A stretch of 57,921 nucleotides of DNA, taken from positions 1-57,921 of the forward strand of contig JAPPOH010000004.1 of assembly GCA_028818155.1 (NCBI GenBank). The letters are read 5' to 3'. Both the position numbers and the translations under genes were made by a program. Every line of letters begins with the position of its first letter. Position 1 is the first letter of the stretch. The stretch is from Candidatus Woesearchaeota archaeon (GTDB taxonomy: Archaea > Nanobdellota > Nanobdellia > Woesearchaeales > UBA525). This document shows positions 32,998 through 42,051 of this stretch, one piece after another. The notes below the pieces were generated by a model. The model was not told where the DNA came from. It made no database searches and was given only the letters and a program-made list of their open reading frames with translations.

Positions 32998-33382
32998 AAA
33001 AGAATTGCTAAACGAAATGCGAACTGATAGGTCATGGGGAACGACACATGAGTTTTTTGATCTTCTCCAGACAGCAGCAAGAGAAGGTGATGAAGCATTC
33101 AAAGAAGTTGTTGACGCTTATCGAGAACGTGGAGCACGTTTCCTGGGAGGAGAAACTGTAGCTCTCGGAATACTTACTCGTTATTGTGTAGTTGCAGACC
33201 ACCGTTCAAGAACAGATGAGGAAAGATGTCATCTTGTGGGGTGTACACTCGACGAAGTGTATAGCAGAGAAGAAGAATGTGGTCCTGCCATGAGGGCATT
33301 TGTACGATATCGCGAAACGAGCTTGCAAACACGTGGATCACATATAGTGGAACCACCTATTCGCTATTTTGGCTTTCTTTGA
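32987..33382 (+). CDS. Hypothetical protein
   Basis: A 131-aa soluble protein from the ATG at 32987, overlapping the lipoprotein gene end by 11 nt, so probably co-translated. Helical with an REGDEAFKEVVDAYRERGARFLGG stretch. No family recognised; no signal peptide. Confidence 0.5.
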   Translation: MTSRKELLNEMRTDRSWGTTHEFFDLLQTAAREGDEAFKEVVDAYRERGARFLGGETVALGILTRYCVVADHRSRTDEERCHLVGCTLDEVYSREEECGPAMRAFVRYRETSLQTRGSHIVEPPIRYFGFL

Positions 33383-33486
33383 ATAGATTTTCTTCGCAAG
33401 CAGAGCAACTTTTGTTCAAAAACAGATTCTCTTCACACGTATATCGACCAGTGCCCTTTTTAAATGAATTCAACATCCAGATTCTC

Positions 33487-34017
33487 ATGGAGCAGTACGA
33501 GCAGTACATCAAAGTGCCGAAAGACAGAGTAGCAGTCATCATCGGAGAAAAGGGCACGACAAAGAGAGAACTAGAAAGTAATCTCAAACTAAAGCTCGAC
33601 GTCGACAGCAAAGAAGGAGAAGTGCGCTTAATCAGCAAAGACAGCTTAGCGCTCTTCACCGCAGTGGAAGTCATCAAAGCCATTGCGAGAGGCTTCAACC
33701 CATCCATCGCACAACTCCTCTTAAAAACAGACTATACGCTCGAGCTCATGAACATCACCGACTACGCGAAAGGAAAGAACCACATGGTCAGACTCAAAGG
33801 AAGGGTCATCGGGGAAAGCGGCAAGTCCTGGAAAACCATCGAAGAACTCTCCGGTGCCAGGTTAACCGTCTACGGGAAGACAATCGGCATCATCGGTGAA
33901 GGAGAAGCAGTCACCATCGCAAAGAAAGGCGTCGACATGTTACTAACAGGCGCGCCACACAACACCGTCTTCAGAACACTCGAAAAATGGCGACGTCACC
34001 AAGAACCTGCATTCTAG
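33487..34017 (+). CDS. KH-domain protein (Krr1/Pno1/Dim2-like)
   Basis: A 176-aa protein with two KH domains: VIIGEKGTTKRELE (GxxG 1, ~residue 18-21) and RVIGESGKSWKTIEELSGARLTVYG (GxxG 2, ~100-120), joined by AIARGFNPSIAQLLLKTDY. This is the archaeal Dim2 pattern, a small-subunit assembly factor that binds 16S rRNA 3' ends and works with RIO kinases. ATG at 33487, with TTTTTAAATG 25 bp upstream; the longer frame to 33277 is not needed. Confidence 0.93.
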   Translation: MEQYEQYIKVPKDRVAVIIGEKGTTKRELESNLKLKLDVDSKEGEVRLISKDSLALFTAVEVIKAIARGFNPSIAQLLLKTDYTLELMNITDYAKGKNHMVRLKGRVIGESGKSWKTIEELSGARLTVYGKTIGIIGEGEAVTIAKKGVDMLLTGAPHNTVFRTLEKWRRHQEPAF

Positions 34018-34820
34018 CTGCCGACATGCACGGCAACATGACACAATACAAGAAGTTATTCGCCTATGCAGCAAAAGAAAACATTAACACCATCATCATC
34101 GCTGGAGACATCGCACCAAAGAGCGGCCCTGGTGACATGTTCATCCAGACACAGCGCATCTTCTACCAACAAGAATTACAAGAACTTTTCAAGAACTTCA
34201 CAGGCGATATCCTCTTCATCCTCGGAAATGACGATGCGAAGAGTAACCTCCCACACATCGAGCGCCTCTGCGAAGCAACACACGCACAATACATCCACAA
34301 CAAACGAATCGCACTCGAACATTTCGACGTTGTCGGCTACTCCTACGTACCCATAACCCCCTTCGGCATCAAAGACTGGGAAAAATGGGATACGAATAAA
34401 GCAACACAACCCTCAATGAACCTCTTTGGTGTTCGAAGTGTGGCAGATAATTGGCAAGAGTTCGACATGCACGATGAAGACGGAACAATACAAGAAGATC
34501 TCAAGAACGAAACGTTCACGAAGAACGCGAAACACACACTCTACGTCATGCACGGACCACCAAAAGACACCTGCCTCGATCAAATAGGTGATGGCACACA
34601 TGTGGGCAGCCAAGCAATCAAGGATTTCATCGAAAACGAGCAACCACTCGCAACATTCCACGGCCACATCCACGAAACCGTAGACGTTTCAGGATCCTAC
34701 AAAGAAACAATCGGTGAAACGCACTCTTACTCGCCTGGCAACCACAACACCACAGAAACAATAGCAATCATTCTCTTCGATCCAGAAACCCCGGGGAAAG
34801 CAGAGCGGAAAATCCTCTAA
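33987..34820 (+). CDS. Calcineurin-like metallophosphoesterase
   Basis: A 277-aa protein with the five metal motifs of the superfamily: AADMHGN, IAGDIAP, ILGNDDA, MHGPP and FHGHIHE. It starts 31 nt inside the KH gene in another frame. The substrate is unknown (phosphodiester or phosphomonoester). The last 4 nt overlap the convergent transglutaminase-like gene. Confidence 0.87.
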   Translation: MATSPRTCILAADMHGNMTQYKKLFAYAAKENINTIIIAGDIAPKSGPGDMFIQTQRIFYQQELQELFKNFTGDILFILGNDDAKSNLPHIERLCEATHAQYIHNKRIALEHFDVVGYSYVPITPFGIKDWEKWDTNKATQPSMNLFGVRSVADNWQEFDMHDEDGTIQEDLKNETFTKNAKHTLYVMHGPPKDTCLDQIGDGTHVGSQAIKDFIENEQPLATFHGHIHETVDVSGSYKETIGETHSYSPGNHNTTETIAIILFDPETPGKAERKIL

Positions 34821-35380
34821 GATCTCACCGAATCAAGCCACGCTGTTAGCATTTGCAAGAATCTCGTCCTCTCCCATTGCACTTCTTTCGGCAGCTCGCT
34901 AATTCGCTTCTCTTTTTCAAGGACAGGGTCATCAGCCACGAATATCTCACTTGGGACAACACACAATGTTTCCTCACCCCACTCGCTGCACGGAAAACCA
35001 AATTTTTTTAGTGATTTCTCCCACGTAACATCAACCGTGATCCATGTGCCGCACCAATTTACTTTCAAAAAGTTATGTGGATCAAGAATCTCTGTCGTTT
35101 CAAGAAGTTTGTATATCTCGAAAGAAAATTCCACGGGAAGATCATTAAATCTATGCATTGCGATCCAATCCTGCGTCTCAACCCCGATAGCAGCGTACAA
35201 TTTCTTCAGCAACGCATGTTTCCCCGAACATGTTCCTCGCTGCTGTTTATAGACCTCCTCTGGGTCTCGTGAGCCAGGATCCCCATACGGAATGTCACGA
35301 ACAAACTCAAAGAGCTTCCTGAGTTGCTCCTCTTTCATAAGACCCCCCGCAACCTCTTGAACGATACGTTTCTCGTCCAT
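34817..35380 (-). CDS. Transglutaminase-like superfamily protein
   Basis: A 187-aa protein with a Cys-His-Asp layout: RGTCSGKHALLKKLYAAIGVE (Cys ~51), DPHNFLKV (His ~101) and ITVDVTWE (Asp). This is the core of archaeal/bacterial transglutaminase-like proteases or peptidyl transferases. No signal peptide, so it is probably cytosolic. GATATAAAG is ~24 bp before the ATG, right after the end of the nuo operon. Confidence 0.7.
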   Translation of the reverse strand: MDEKRIVQEVAGGLMKEEQLRKLFEFVRDIPYGDPGSRDPEEVYKQQRGTCSGKHALLKKLYAAIGVETQDWIAMHRFNDLPVEFSFEIYKLLETTEILDPHNFLKVNWCGTWITVDVTWEKSLKKFGFPCSEWGEETLCVVPSEIFVADDPVLEKEKRISELPKEVQWERTRFLQMLTAWLDSVRS

Positions 35381-35415
35381 ACACGTGGTGTTGTGCTGGC
35401 AGATATAAAGATTTC

Positions 35416-36738
35416 TTAGAATAAGACTTGCGCAGCTGCAACCGCGAAATCAATCATCGGCTGCGGGTACACGCCGAAGGCGATCGTCACGAGCAAACAC
35501 AATAAAATTGCAAGGAACATCGAACGTGGCGGCGCGATATGATTCCCTTTTGGCTCATGGCCATACATTGCACGAATGATCAAGAAATAATAGTACAATG
35601 AGAGCACGCTATTCGCAATCGCAGCAATGCCGAGCCATAATAGGCCACCTTCCATCGTCACATAAAACAAATAAAACTTACTCGCGAATCCTGCAAGTAG
35701 CGGAATGCCAGTCAAGCTCAACAAGAACAACATCAAACTCAATGAGAGAAACGTACTCCGCTTCGCAAGTCCACGAATATCCTTGAGTGTTTCCATTTTG
35801 TACTGCTGCAACACACCAAGAACGAGAAACGCACCAGCAGCCATAAACGCGTGTGTAAACGCATGAAACAACGTACCCGAGACACCGAGTGGCGTCATGA
35901 GCGCAACACCCATCAACAGAAAACCAGCATGGGTCATAATACTATACGAGAGCATCCGCCGAAGATTTGTTTGCAAGATCGCAATGATATTCGGGATTGT
36001 CATCGAAAACACAGCTATGACCGCAAGGAGCAATGTCCAACTTTTTAATCCGACAGCAACAACTGCGGCGATACGAAGGAATGCAGCAAACCCTGCTTTC
36101 TTGCTCGCACCAGCTAACAACCCAGCAACTGCAGGCGGTGCACCCTGATACACATCAGGAATCCAAAAGTTGAACGGAAAAATGCCAAGTTTAAAGCCAA
36201 GGCCCGCGATGAATGCAACCAACCCGAGCAAAAACACAGGATCTGTTGACGGTTGCAACTCGCTGATTGTCGTCGAGCCAGACGTAATCGCGAGTAATGC
36301 GAGCCCGAGGATTAATAGCGCGCTCGCGACGATACTGACAACAAAGTATTTTGTCGCAGCCTCCATACGCTCTCGTGTTTTGTGGTACGCAACAAGCACG
36401 TAGCTCGGCGTTGTCACGAGTTCAATGCCAATGAAGAGCATCATGACATCTTTTGATGCAGTCGCAACAATCATACCCATCGTCGTGAGCAACAACGAAG
36501 GATAGTATGCAACACCTTCAGTGCCGAATAGCGCGACAGCAAGCGCGACAGCAAGGAAAAGAACAGTGAAGAAGATCGTGAACGTATCGAACACGAGCAG
36601 CTCGGACGTGTACGGAATGGTTAACGTGCACAGCGCACCTATAATCCCTGCAACCGTTATCCACTTCGCGTTCTTGTTGAATCTATCTGCAAGTGCAGTG
36701 AGAACGATTGTGCCGATGAGTACGTATATTGGTATCAT
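35416..36738 (-). CDS. nuoN: NADH-quinone oxidoreductase-like subunit N
   Basis: A 440-aa antiporter-like membrane subunit of complex I (about 13-14 helices), a proton-pumping module. ELVTTPSYVLVAYHK carries the helix-5 Glu and HAGFLLMGVALM...FHAFTHAFMAAGAFLVLGV the central Lys/His region. Last gene of the operon; its start overlaps the nuoM stop (ATGA). Confidence 0.93.
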   Translation of the reverse strand: MIPIYVLIGTIVLTALADRFNKNAKWITVAGIIGALCTLTIPYTSELLVFDTFTIFFTVLFLAVALAVALFGTEGVAYYPSLLLTTMGMIVATASKDVMMLFIGIELVTTPSYVLVAYHKTRERMEAATKYFVVSIVASALLILGLALLAITSGSTTISELQPSTDPVFLLGLVAFIAGLGFKLGIFPFNFWIPDVYQGAPPAVAGLLAGASKKAGFAAFLRIAAVVAVGLKSWTLLLAVIAVFSMTIPNIIAILQTNLRRMLSYSIMTHAGFLLMGVALMTPLGVSGTLFHAFTHAFMAAGAFLVLGVLQQYKMETLKDIRGLAKRSTFLSLSLMLFLLSLTGIPLLAGFASKFYLFYVTMEGGLLWLGIAAIANSVLSLYYYFLIIRAMYGHEPKGNHIAPPRSMFLAILLCLLVTIAFGVYPQPMIDFAVAAAQVLF

Positions 36739-38141
36739 GTGAATGCGCTCGCAGTAATAATGCTTAAGATGAGGAATGGGAAAATACCCAAAATAAAGAT
36801 GACGATGGTAAGTATTGCAAAGGGAATAATGTTCACTTTCTTTTCAGAGAGTTTTGCTTTACTCTTGCCAAAGACAACACGGGAAAGCATCCTGACCATG
36901 TAGCCGCCCGTGAGGATAATGCCAAGTAACGGAAGAATCGTCCACAACCCGAATGTCTGGAATGATGCGAATAAGACGAGGAACTCAGCGATAAACCCTG
37001 TCATACTTGGGAGGCCAAGACCGCCAAGCGCTGCAATCGTCAGCAACCACGCTGTACGTGGCATGACACTCACCAACCCGTGTAGTTTGTCAATATCGAA
37101 AGTTCCTGACTTCTGATGCACTAACCCTGCGAGTGCGAACAGCAGTGCCGCGATTAATCCGTGGCTGAGCATTTCGAAGACCGCACCGGTCACGCCAAGT
37201 GTGCTCCCTGCCGCGATACCTAAGAGAACAAAGCCCATGTGATTGACGCTACTATATGCGATCAACTTCTTCAAATTATGCTGTGCAAGGCAGACCCACG
37301 CGCCGTAAATAATAGTGAGTGTTCCCATAGCAAACAGAAACGTTTGGAACACAACCGTCATATCGGGAACAACAAGTAAACCAAGTCGTAGTAATCCGTA
37401 ACCACCCATTTTGAGCATGACGCCTGCCAAAAGAATGCTTCCAGCAGTTGGTGCCTGGACGTGCGCATCTGGCAACCACGTGTGAAATGGCACGATCGGG
37501 ATTTTGATAAAGAACGCGAACAGTAATGAACAGAATATCGTGTACTGCACCCATGGCTCAAGTACGAATGTGTCCGTTAAGCTCACTGTGCCAGCGAACA
37601 CAGCCAGGAGAATGATCACTAACAACAATCCGGCACTTCCTATTCCTGTATACACGAGGAATTTCATCGCTGCGTACTTTCGTTCCTTGCCACCCCACTT
37701 CAAGACAAGTAAGAACATGAGAACAAGGACCGCCTCCCAAAACACGAAGAACACGATGAGGTCGAGAGAAGCGAACACCCCGATAATCGATGCGATTAGC
37801 AGCATGAGCAGTGCGTAGTACTGCCGTTCATCCTTCTTAATCTCCCGCCTACTCACAAGAACTGCGACGACGCCTAACAACGCAGTGAGGAGAATCATAG
37901 GATAACTAATACCATCAGTGCCAAGCGACAACGCTACCTCAAACGAGTCCACCGTGAACCATGTGTAATACTCTAAGAGTTGCATCCCTCGCTCAGCCGT
38001 GTTAAACAGTGTCACACTATAGCCTGCGAAACCCGCGAGAACGATACTCCCGACCGTCGCTATATCTTTCGTCTTCTTTCGCACGAAAAACGTGAGCAAT
38101 GCTGTAAGAATAGGAATGAGTATCAAGATGGAGAGTGTCAT
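36735..38141 (-). CDS. nuoM: NADH-quinone oxidoreductase-like subunit M
   Basis: A 468-aa antiporter-like subunit. FFVFWEAVLVLMFLLVLKWGG (helix 5 Glu), PFHTWLPDAHVQAPTAGSILLAGVMLKMGGYGLLR and AYSSVNHMGFVLLGI are hallmark stretches. It overlaps nuoL and nuoN by 4 nt on each side. Confidence 0.95.
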   Translation of the reverse strand: MTLSILILIPILTALLTFFVRKKTKDIATVGSIVLAGFAGYSVTLFNTAERGMQLLEYYTWFTVDSFEVALSLGTDGISYPMILLTALLGVVAVLVSRREIKKDERQYYALLMLLIASIIGVFASLDLIVFFVFWEAVLVLMFLLVLKWGGKERKYAAMKFLVYTGIGSAGLLLVIILLAVFAGTVSLTDTFVLEPWVQYTIFCSLLFAFFIKIPIVPFHTWLPDAHVQAPTAGSILLAGVMLKMGGYGLLRLGLLVVPDMTVVFQTFLFAMGTLTIIYGAWVCLAQHNLKKLIAYSSVNHMGFVLLGIAAGSTLGVTGAVFEMLSHGLIAALLFALAGLVHQKSGTFDIDKLHGLVSVMPRTAWLLTIAALGGLGLPSMTGFIAEFLVLFASFQTFGLWTILPLLGIILTGGYMVRMLSRVVFGKSKAKLSEKKVNIIPFAILTIVIFILGIFPFLILSIITASAFT

Positions 38142-39868
38142 AAGAACTGCACCGCCATAACTATTGTAATGAACCCAAGAATGAGGGCGCCAACATACGT
38201 TGGTATCCTGCCCGTCTCGATCCGTCGAAGAAGATCCCCAAGAATGACAGCGACATGTCCGATACCGCGAACAAGTCCATCAACAACATTGTTGTCAAAC
38301 CATGCCCAGAATGCGCCGATCCCTTGCACGAACCTCCCCAGAGAGCTATACAGCTTATCAAAGAGGAAACGCTCTCTGCAGAAGTGCGCGAGTCCTGAGT
38401 GTGAGAGCCACAAGATCTTCAGGTCCTTCCTGTAAATAGCGAACGCAATCAGCCAGCCAACGCCGACAAGGCCAAGAGAAATGACAGCAGTTATGCCAAT
38501 GTGCGCATGTTCATGCCACCACTCGAAAAAGAGCCACATACCACCACCCCCAACAACTGTGAGGAACGCTAAGATTGGCAACGGCAGCGTCATGCCAAGG
38601 TTCGCGTGTGCTTTCTTGCCGCTCTTGCTGAAGAGCATGAAGTACCATCTGAAAATGTATGCTGCGCTCATAATGACTGCAATGCTAAACACAACGAGGA
38701 GTGTTATATCCCCGTGCGCCAGGAGACCCTCGAAGATCGCATCTTTGCTAAAGAACCCTGAGAATGGTGGCACGCCACCAAGCGCCAAGACGCCAATGAG
38801 TGTTGTGATCGCGACAAGATTTTTCCCAGAGCGGATGTGCATCTTCCGCATATCCTGCGTGCCCGCTGTATGGATCATTACGCCAGCGGCCATGAATAAA
38901 AGTGCCTTAAAGACACTGTGTGTTGTCAAATGAAATAAAGCAGCCGTTGTCGCGCCAATACCTAACGCTAAGAGAATGAACGCGAGCTGATTCATAGTGC
39001 TGTACGCCAGGACACGCTTGATATCTGTCTCGACAAGAGCGATGCACGCACTGATAATAATCGTCAAGACCGCAATAATCACGAGCACAGGAGCGAGGCC
39101 CACTGCGACAAGGAGTGGTAACATCCGGGCGATCAAAAACAATCCTGCCTTTACCATTGTTGCGCTGTGCAAAAATGAAGAAACAGGGGTTGGTCCTTCC
39201 ATCGCGTCAGGAAGCCAATCATGGAGCGGAAATTGTGCACTCTTACTGATCGCGCCGATAACAATGCCGATACCTGCAAGAATTGTGACCGTATTCGCTT
39301 CGACACTCTCAAGAAGTACGGGAATACTTGCCGTCCCATAATACGTCCATAATAGGATAACGCCACCAAGCAAGAACGCGTCACCAACAATAATCGTGAG
39401 GAATGCTTTCCGTGCTGCACGAATTGCAGTTTCCTTCTGATGCCAAAACCCAACAAGAAGATAAGAGCTCACACCAACGAGTTCCCAGAAGAACACGAGC
39501 TGAAATAAATTCGCGGAGAACACGACGCCGAGCATTGCCATCGCAAATAATGCCAAGACAGCATAGAACCGACGAAGATCTTCTTTCTCCGTCATGTATC
39601 CTGTGCTGTAAAAGAAGACGAAGATTCCGATGCCGCCGACAACGCCACCAAGTAATAAGCTGAGGTTGTCCACCATCATAGACCAGAAGAATTCTTCTCC
39701 TGCAGCAACAAACCATGGGACTTCAACGAGACCTCGAGACAGCATAGGTAAGAGGCATAGTGTCACGAGACCCGCGAAGCTCCCAACATATCCTGCATAC
39801 TTGCGAACAAGCAGTGCGTAGATAACCGTGCAACCAAAGGGCAGTAAGATGAATGCGGGGTCTACCAT
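38138..39868 (-). CDS. nuoL: NADH-quinone oxidoreductase-like subunit L
   Basis: A 576-aa antiporter-like subunit, the distal pump of complex I. LVFFWELVGVSSYLLVGFWHQKE, PLHDWLPDAMEGPTPVSSFLHSATMVKAGLFL and AYSTMNQLAFILLALG are characteristic. The end (ILGFITIVMAVQFL) would contribute the long lateral helix region. Slightly shorter than bacterial NuoL (~610 aa). Confidence 0.95.
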   Translation of the reverse strand: MVDPAFILLPFGCTVIYALLVRKYAGYVGSFAGLVTLCLLPMLSRGLVEVPWFVAAGEEFFWSMMVDNLSLLLGGVVGGIGIFVFFYSTGYMTEKEDLRRFYAVLALFAMAMLGVVFSANLFQLVFFWELVGVSSYLLVGFWHQKETAIRAARKAFLTIIVGDAFLLGGVILLWTYYGTASIPVLLESVEANTVTILAGIGIVIGAISKSAQFPLHDWLPDAMEGPTPVSSFLHSATMVKAGLFLIARMLPLLVAVGLAPVLVIIAVLTIIISACIALVETDIKRVLAYSTMNQLAFILLALGIGATTAALFHLTTHSVFKALLFMAAGVMIHTAGTQDMRKMHIRSGKNLVAITTLIGVLALGGVPPFSGFFSKDAIFEGLLAHGDITLLVVFSIAVIMSAAYIFRWYFMLFSKSGKKAHANLGMTLPLPILAFLTVVGGGGMWLFFEWWHEHAHIGITAVISLGLVGVGWLIAFAIYRKDLKILWLSHSGLAHFCRERFLFDKLYSSLGRFVQGIGAFWAWFDNNVVDGLVRGIGHVAVILGDLLRRIETGRIPTYVGALILGFITIVMAVQFL

Positions 39869-40137
39869 TTCAACTCCTGTAATTTGTTGATATCTTTTGT
39901 GTCATGCCGTGCTAAGTAAAGGAAGATCGCTAAGCCGAGAATGATCTCTAAGACTTCCACAGACCAGACGAACAGCACAAATGATTGTGAAATCAATTGC
40001 GAGCCAAGCGCGACAGCGAGTACCGTGATACTTCCGAGCATGATCGCAACGCTCATGATAATACGGAGGATGTCTCTTCTCGCGAGCACACCATAGACAC
40101 CAATACCGAAGAGGATAATCGCAATCGCGATAATCAT
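39862..40137 (-). CDS. nuoK: NADH-quinone oxidoreductase-like subunit K
   Basis: A 91-aa three-helix subunit from the ATG at 40137, which overlaps the nuoJ stop; the longer ORF start is not used. E61 and E64 in WSVEVLEIILGL match the helix-3 Glu region. The helix-2 Glu of other NuoK proteins (GLEIM in E. coli) is Ala here (SVAIML, A31). That residue normally helps proton transfer, so the pumping path may differ. Confidence 0.9.
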   Translation of the reverse strand: MIIAIAIILFGIGVYGVLARRDILRIIMSVAIMLGSITVLAVALGSQLISQSFVLFVWSVEVLEIILGLAIFLYLARHDTKDINKLQELKW

Positions 40138-40589
40138 GTGTAATCCTCCAAGAGGTATTGTGCGCCGATCACTGCACTCAACAGCAGAAAGAGCGCCATG
40201 TTGACAACCCACCCATACTGCGCGAAGAAGAATGGTGCAAAGTCTGTCAATTCAAGTGGTTGATACACAACGGATGCGAGCGGAAGCACGAAGAGGAGCG
40301 CAACCGTTACGATACCTGCGATCGCAAATGAGCCGAAACGCTCAATAATACTTGCAGGTGTTTTCGTGAAGCTAAATGCGAGCACCAGTAACGTCACAAC
40401 ACCCCCAACGAACAAGAACAGTTGGCCTGCTGCAAGGTACCACGCGCCGAGCTTTCCGAAAAATCCAGCGATCCCGATGAAAAAGACCGTCAACCCGAGC
40501 ATGCCGCGCATGATCTCCTTTGCGCTGATACTCGTCAGCGCGCCAACGATGCACAAGAGACTAGAAATTACTGTCAAGACGTCTGTCAT
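40134..40589 (-). CDS. nuoJ: NADH-quinone oxidoreductase-like subunit J
   Basis: A 151-aa, five-helix membrane subunit. GLTVFFIGIAGFFGKLGAWYLAAGQLFLFVGGVVTLLVLAFSF contains the helix 2-3 region that rearranges in complex I. It overlaps nuoI and nuoK by 4 nt. Confidence 0.9.
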   Translation of the reverse strand: MTDVLTVISSLLCIVGALTSISAKEIMRGMLGLTVFFIGIAGFFGKLGAWYLAAGQLFLFVGGVVTLLVLAFSFTKTPASIIERFGSFAIAGIVTVALLFVLPLASVVYQPLELTDFAPFFFAQYGWVVNMALFLLLSAVIGAQYLLEDYT

Positions 40590-41038
40590 TTCGCTTCCTC
40601 CAGCGCGTCAAGTGCGTTTTCGCCTTCAAGTTCTGGATAAATAACCCGCTCGTTATCTGCCGCACCTGGCGATTCAATCATACCCCTGTACGTGAAGAGG
40701 AGTTCCGCTTTCGTTTTTCCTGCCATCTCAAACCCTTTGCCCATGAACAAACACTTTGCAGGGCAGATCTCAGCGCAATACCCGCAAAAAATACACCTGT
40801 TCAAATCAATAATCGGCCTATGTTTCAGTTTCGGGTCTGTCTGTTCTGGACGTTCCAACATGACGATCGTATTATTCGGGCATGCTTTCTCACACAAGCT
40901 ACAACCGATGCAGAGTTCGTCGAAGAAAATATGCTTTCCTCTATACCGTTCTGGAAGCGTGTACCGTTTTGTGGGATACATCTCCGTAGGAGGTGATCGT
41001 AAGCTGTTGACGAATGTCGCCCAGAGTGCACGTAACAT
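40586..41038 (-). CDS. nuoI: NADH-quinone oxidoreductase-like subunit I
   Basis: A 150-aa ferredoxin-like subunit with two 4Fe-4S motifs: CIGCSLCEKACP (C43, C46, C49, C53) and CIFCGYCAEICP (C82, C85, C88, C92). It passes electrons from the input side toward the quinone site near NuoB/D. ATG overlaps the nuoH stop by 1 nt. Confidence 0.95.
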   Translation of the reverse strand: MLRALWATFVNSLRSPPTEMYPTKRYTLPERYRGKHIFFDELCIGCSLCEKACPNNTIVMLERPEQTDPKLKHRPIIDLNRCIFCGYCAEICPAKCLFMGKGFEMAGKTKAELLFTYRGMIESPGAADNERVIYPELEGENALDALEEAK

Positions 41039-42051
41039 TAGCCGAGCACCTCCAAGACGCCAAGTGTAATGATAAAGTTCAATATACCTAGAGGAATATA
41101 CTTATGCCAGACTTTGGCAAGTATTTGATCTAATCGTAATCTGATCGCAGTTGCTCGGATGTACACCATGAGGAGCGTCAACACAAGGACTTTTACGAAG
41201 AACCCAACATCACCTGCGAAGTCCATCCAACCGCCAAGGAACAATGATGTGAACAACAACAAGACAACGAAAAGTTTGATGTACTCTGCTATCAGTGTTA
41301 CTAAGAAGTACACGCCACCATACTCTGTGCGCCAACCGCTCACGAGCTCGCTTTCTGCTTCAACGAGATCAAACGGGTTCCGTTCCACAGCAGCGATCGT
41401 GCCAACTAAGAATAAGAGGAACGCGAATGGCTGCATGACCGCAAACCACAGGCCGTGCGCTGCTTGGTACTCGACAATCTTCACAATATCCATGCTCCCT
41501 GTCGTCACAATGACGCTCGCGATTGCAACGCCTAAGAGCACCTCATATGACATGGTCATGCCAGCTGAGCGGAGGCCGCCAAGTGTGCTGTATTTACTGT
41601 TGCTCGCCCAGCTGCCGAGAAGAATTGCGATAGGTGACATACTTAACAAGCCAAGAGCGATTAGCAAACTGTAGTCCGATTGGAATACGATAAAGCTTCC
41701 AACCGGTATAAAGATAATCGCGAGAAAGTTTGGTATCGTGAGGAGGAAGAGTGGCAGCGTAAAGAGGAACCTGTCAAACCCATGTGGAAAGATCACCTCT
41801 TTCTGCAACACCTTAAGTGCGTCCGCAATCGGCTGTAGAATACCAAGTGGGCCTGTGTAGACCGGACCTTTCCTGCTGTGAATATGGCCGATGAGTTTCA
41901 TCTCGATGTATCCTGTAAATCCGTAAATAAGTGTGATATTGAAGAGGATCGTTCCCATAATGAACAGGAAGAGCACATCGCCGAACGGAAGCGTTGCGAC
42001 CTTTGCATAGACGAACTGGAAGAAGTCATTCATGAATATCATCGGTCGCAC
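41038..42051 (-). CDS. nuoH: NADH-quinone oxidoreductase-like subunit H
   Basis: A 337-aa membrane subunit forming part of the quinone chamber. GPVYTGPLGILQPIADALKVLQKE, AAVERNPFDLVEAESELVSGWRTEYGGVYF and the eight-helix layout are diagnostic. It overlaps nuoD by 13 nt. Confidence 0.95.
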   Translation of the reverse strand: MRPMIFMNDFFQFVYAKVATLPFGDVLFLFIMGTILFNITLIYGFTGYIEMKLIGHIHSRKGPVYTGPLGILQPIADALKVLQKEVIFPHGFDRFLFTLPLFLLTIPNFLAIIFIPVGSFIVFQSDYSLLIALGLLSMSPIAILLGSWASNSKYSTLGGLRSAGMTMSYEVLLGVAIASVIVTTGSMDIVKIVEYQAAHGLWFAVMQPFAFLLFLVGTIAAVERNPFDLVEAESELVSGWRTEYGGVYFLVTLIAEYIKLFVVLLLFTSLFLGGWMDFAGDVGFFVKVLVLTLLMVYIRATAIRLRLDQILAKVWHKYIPLGILNFIITLGVLEVLG

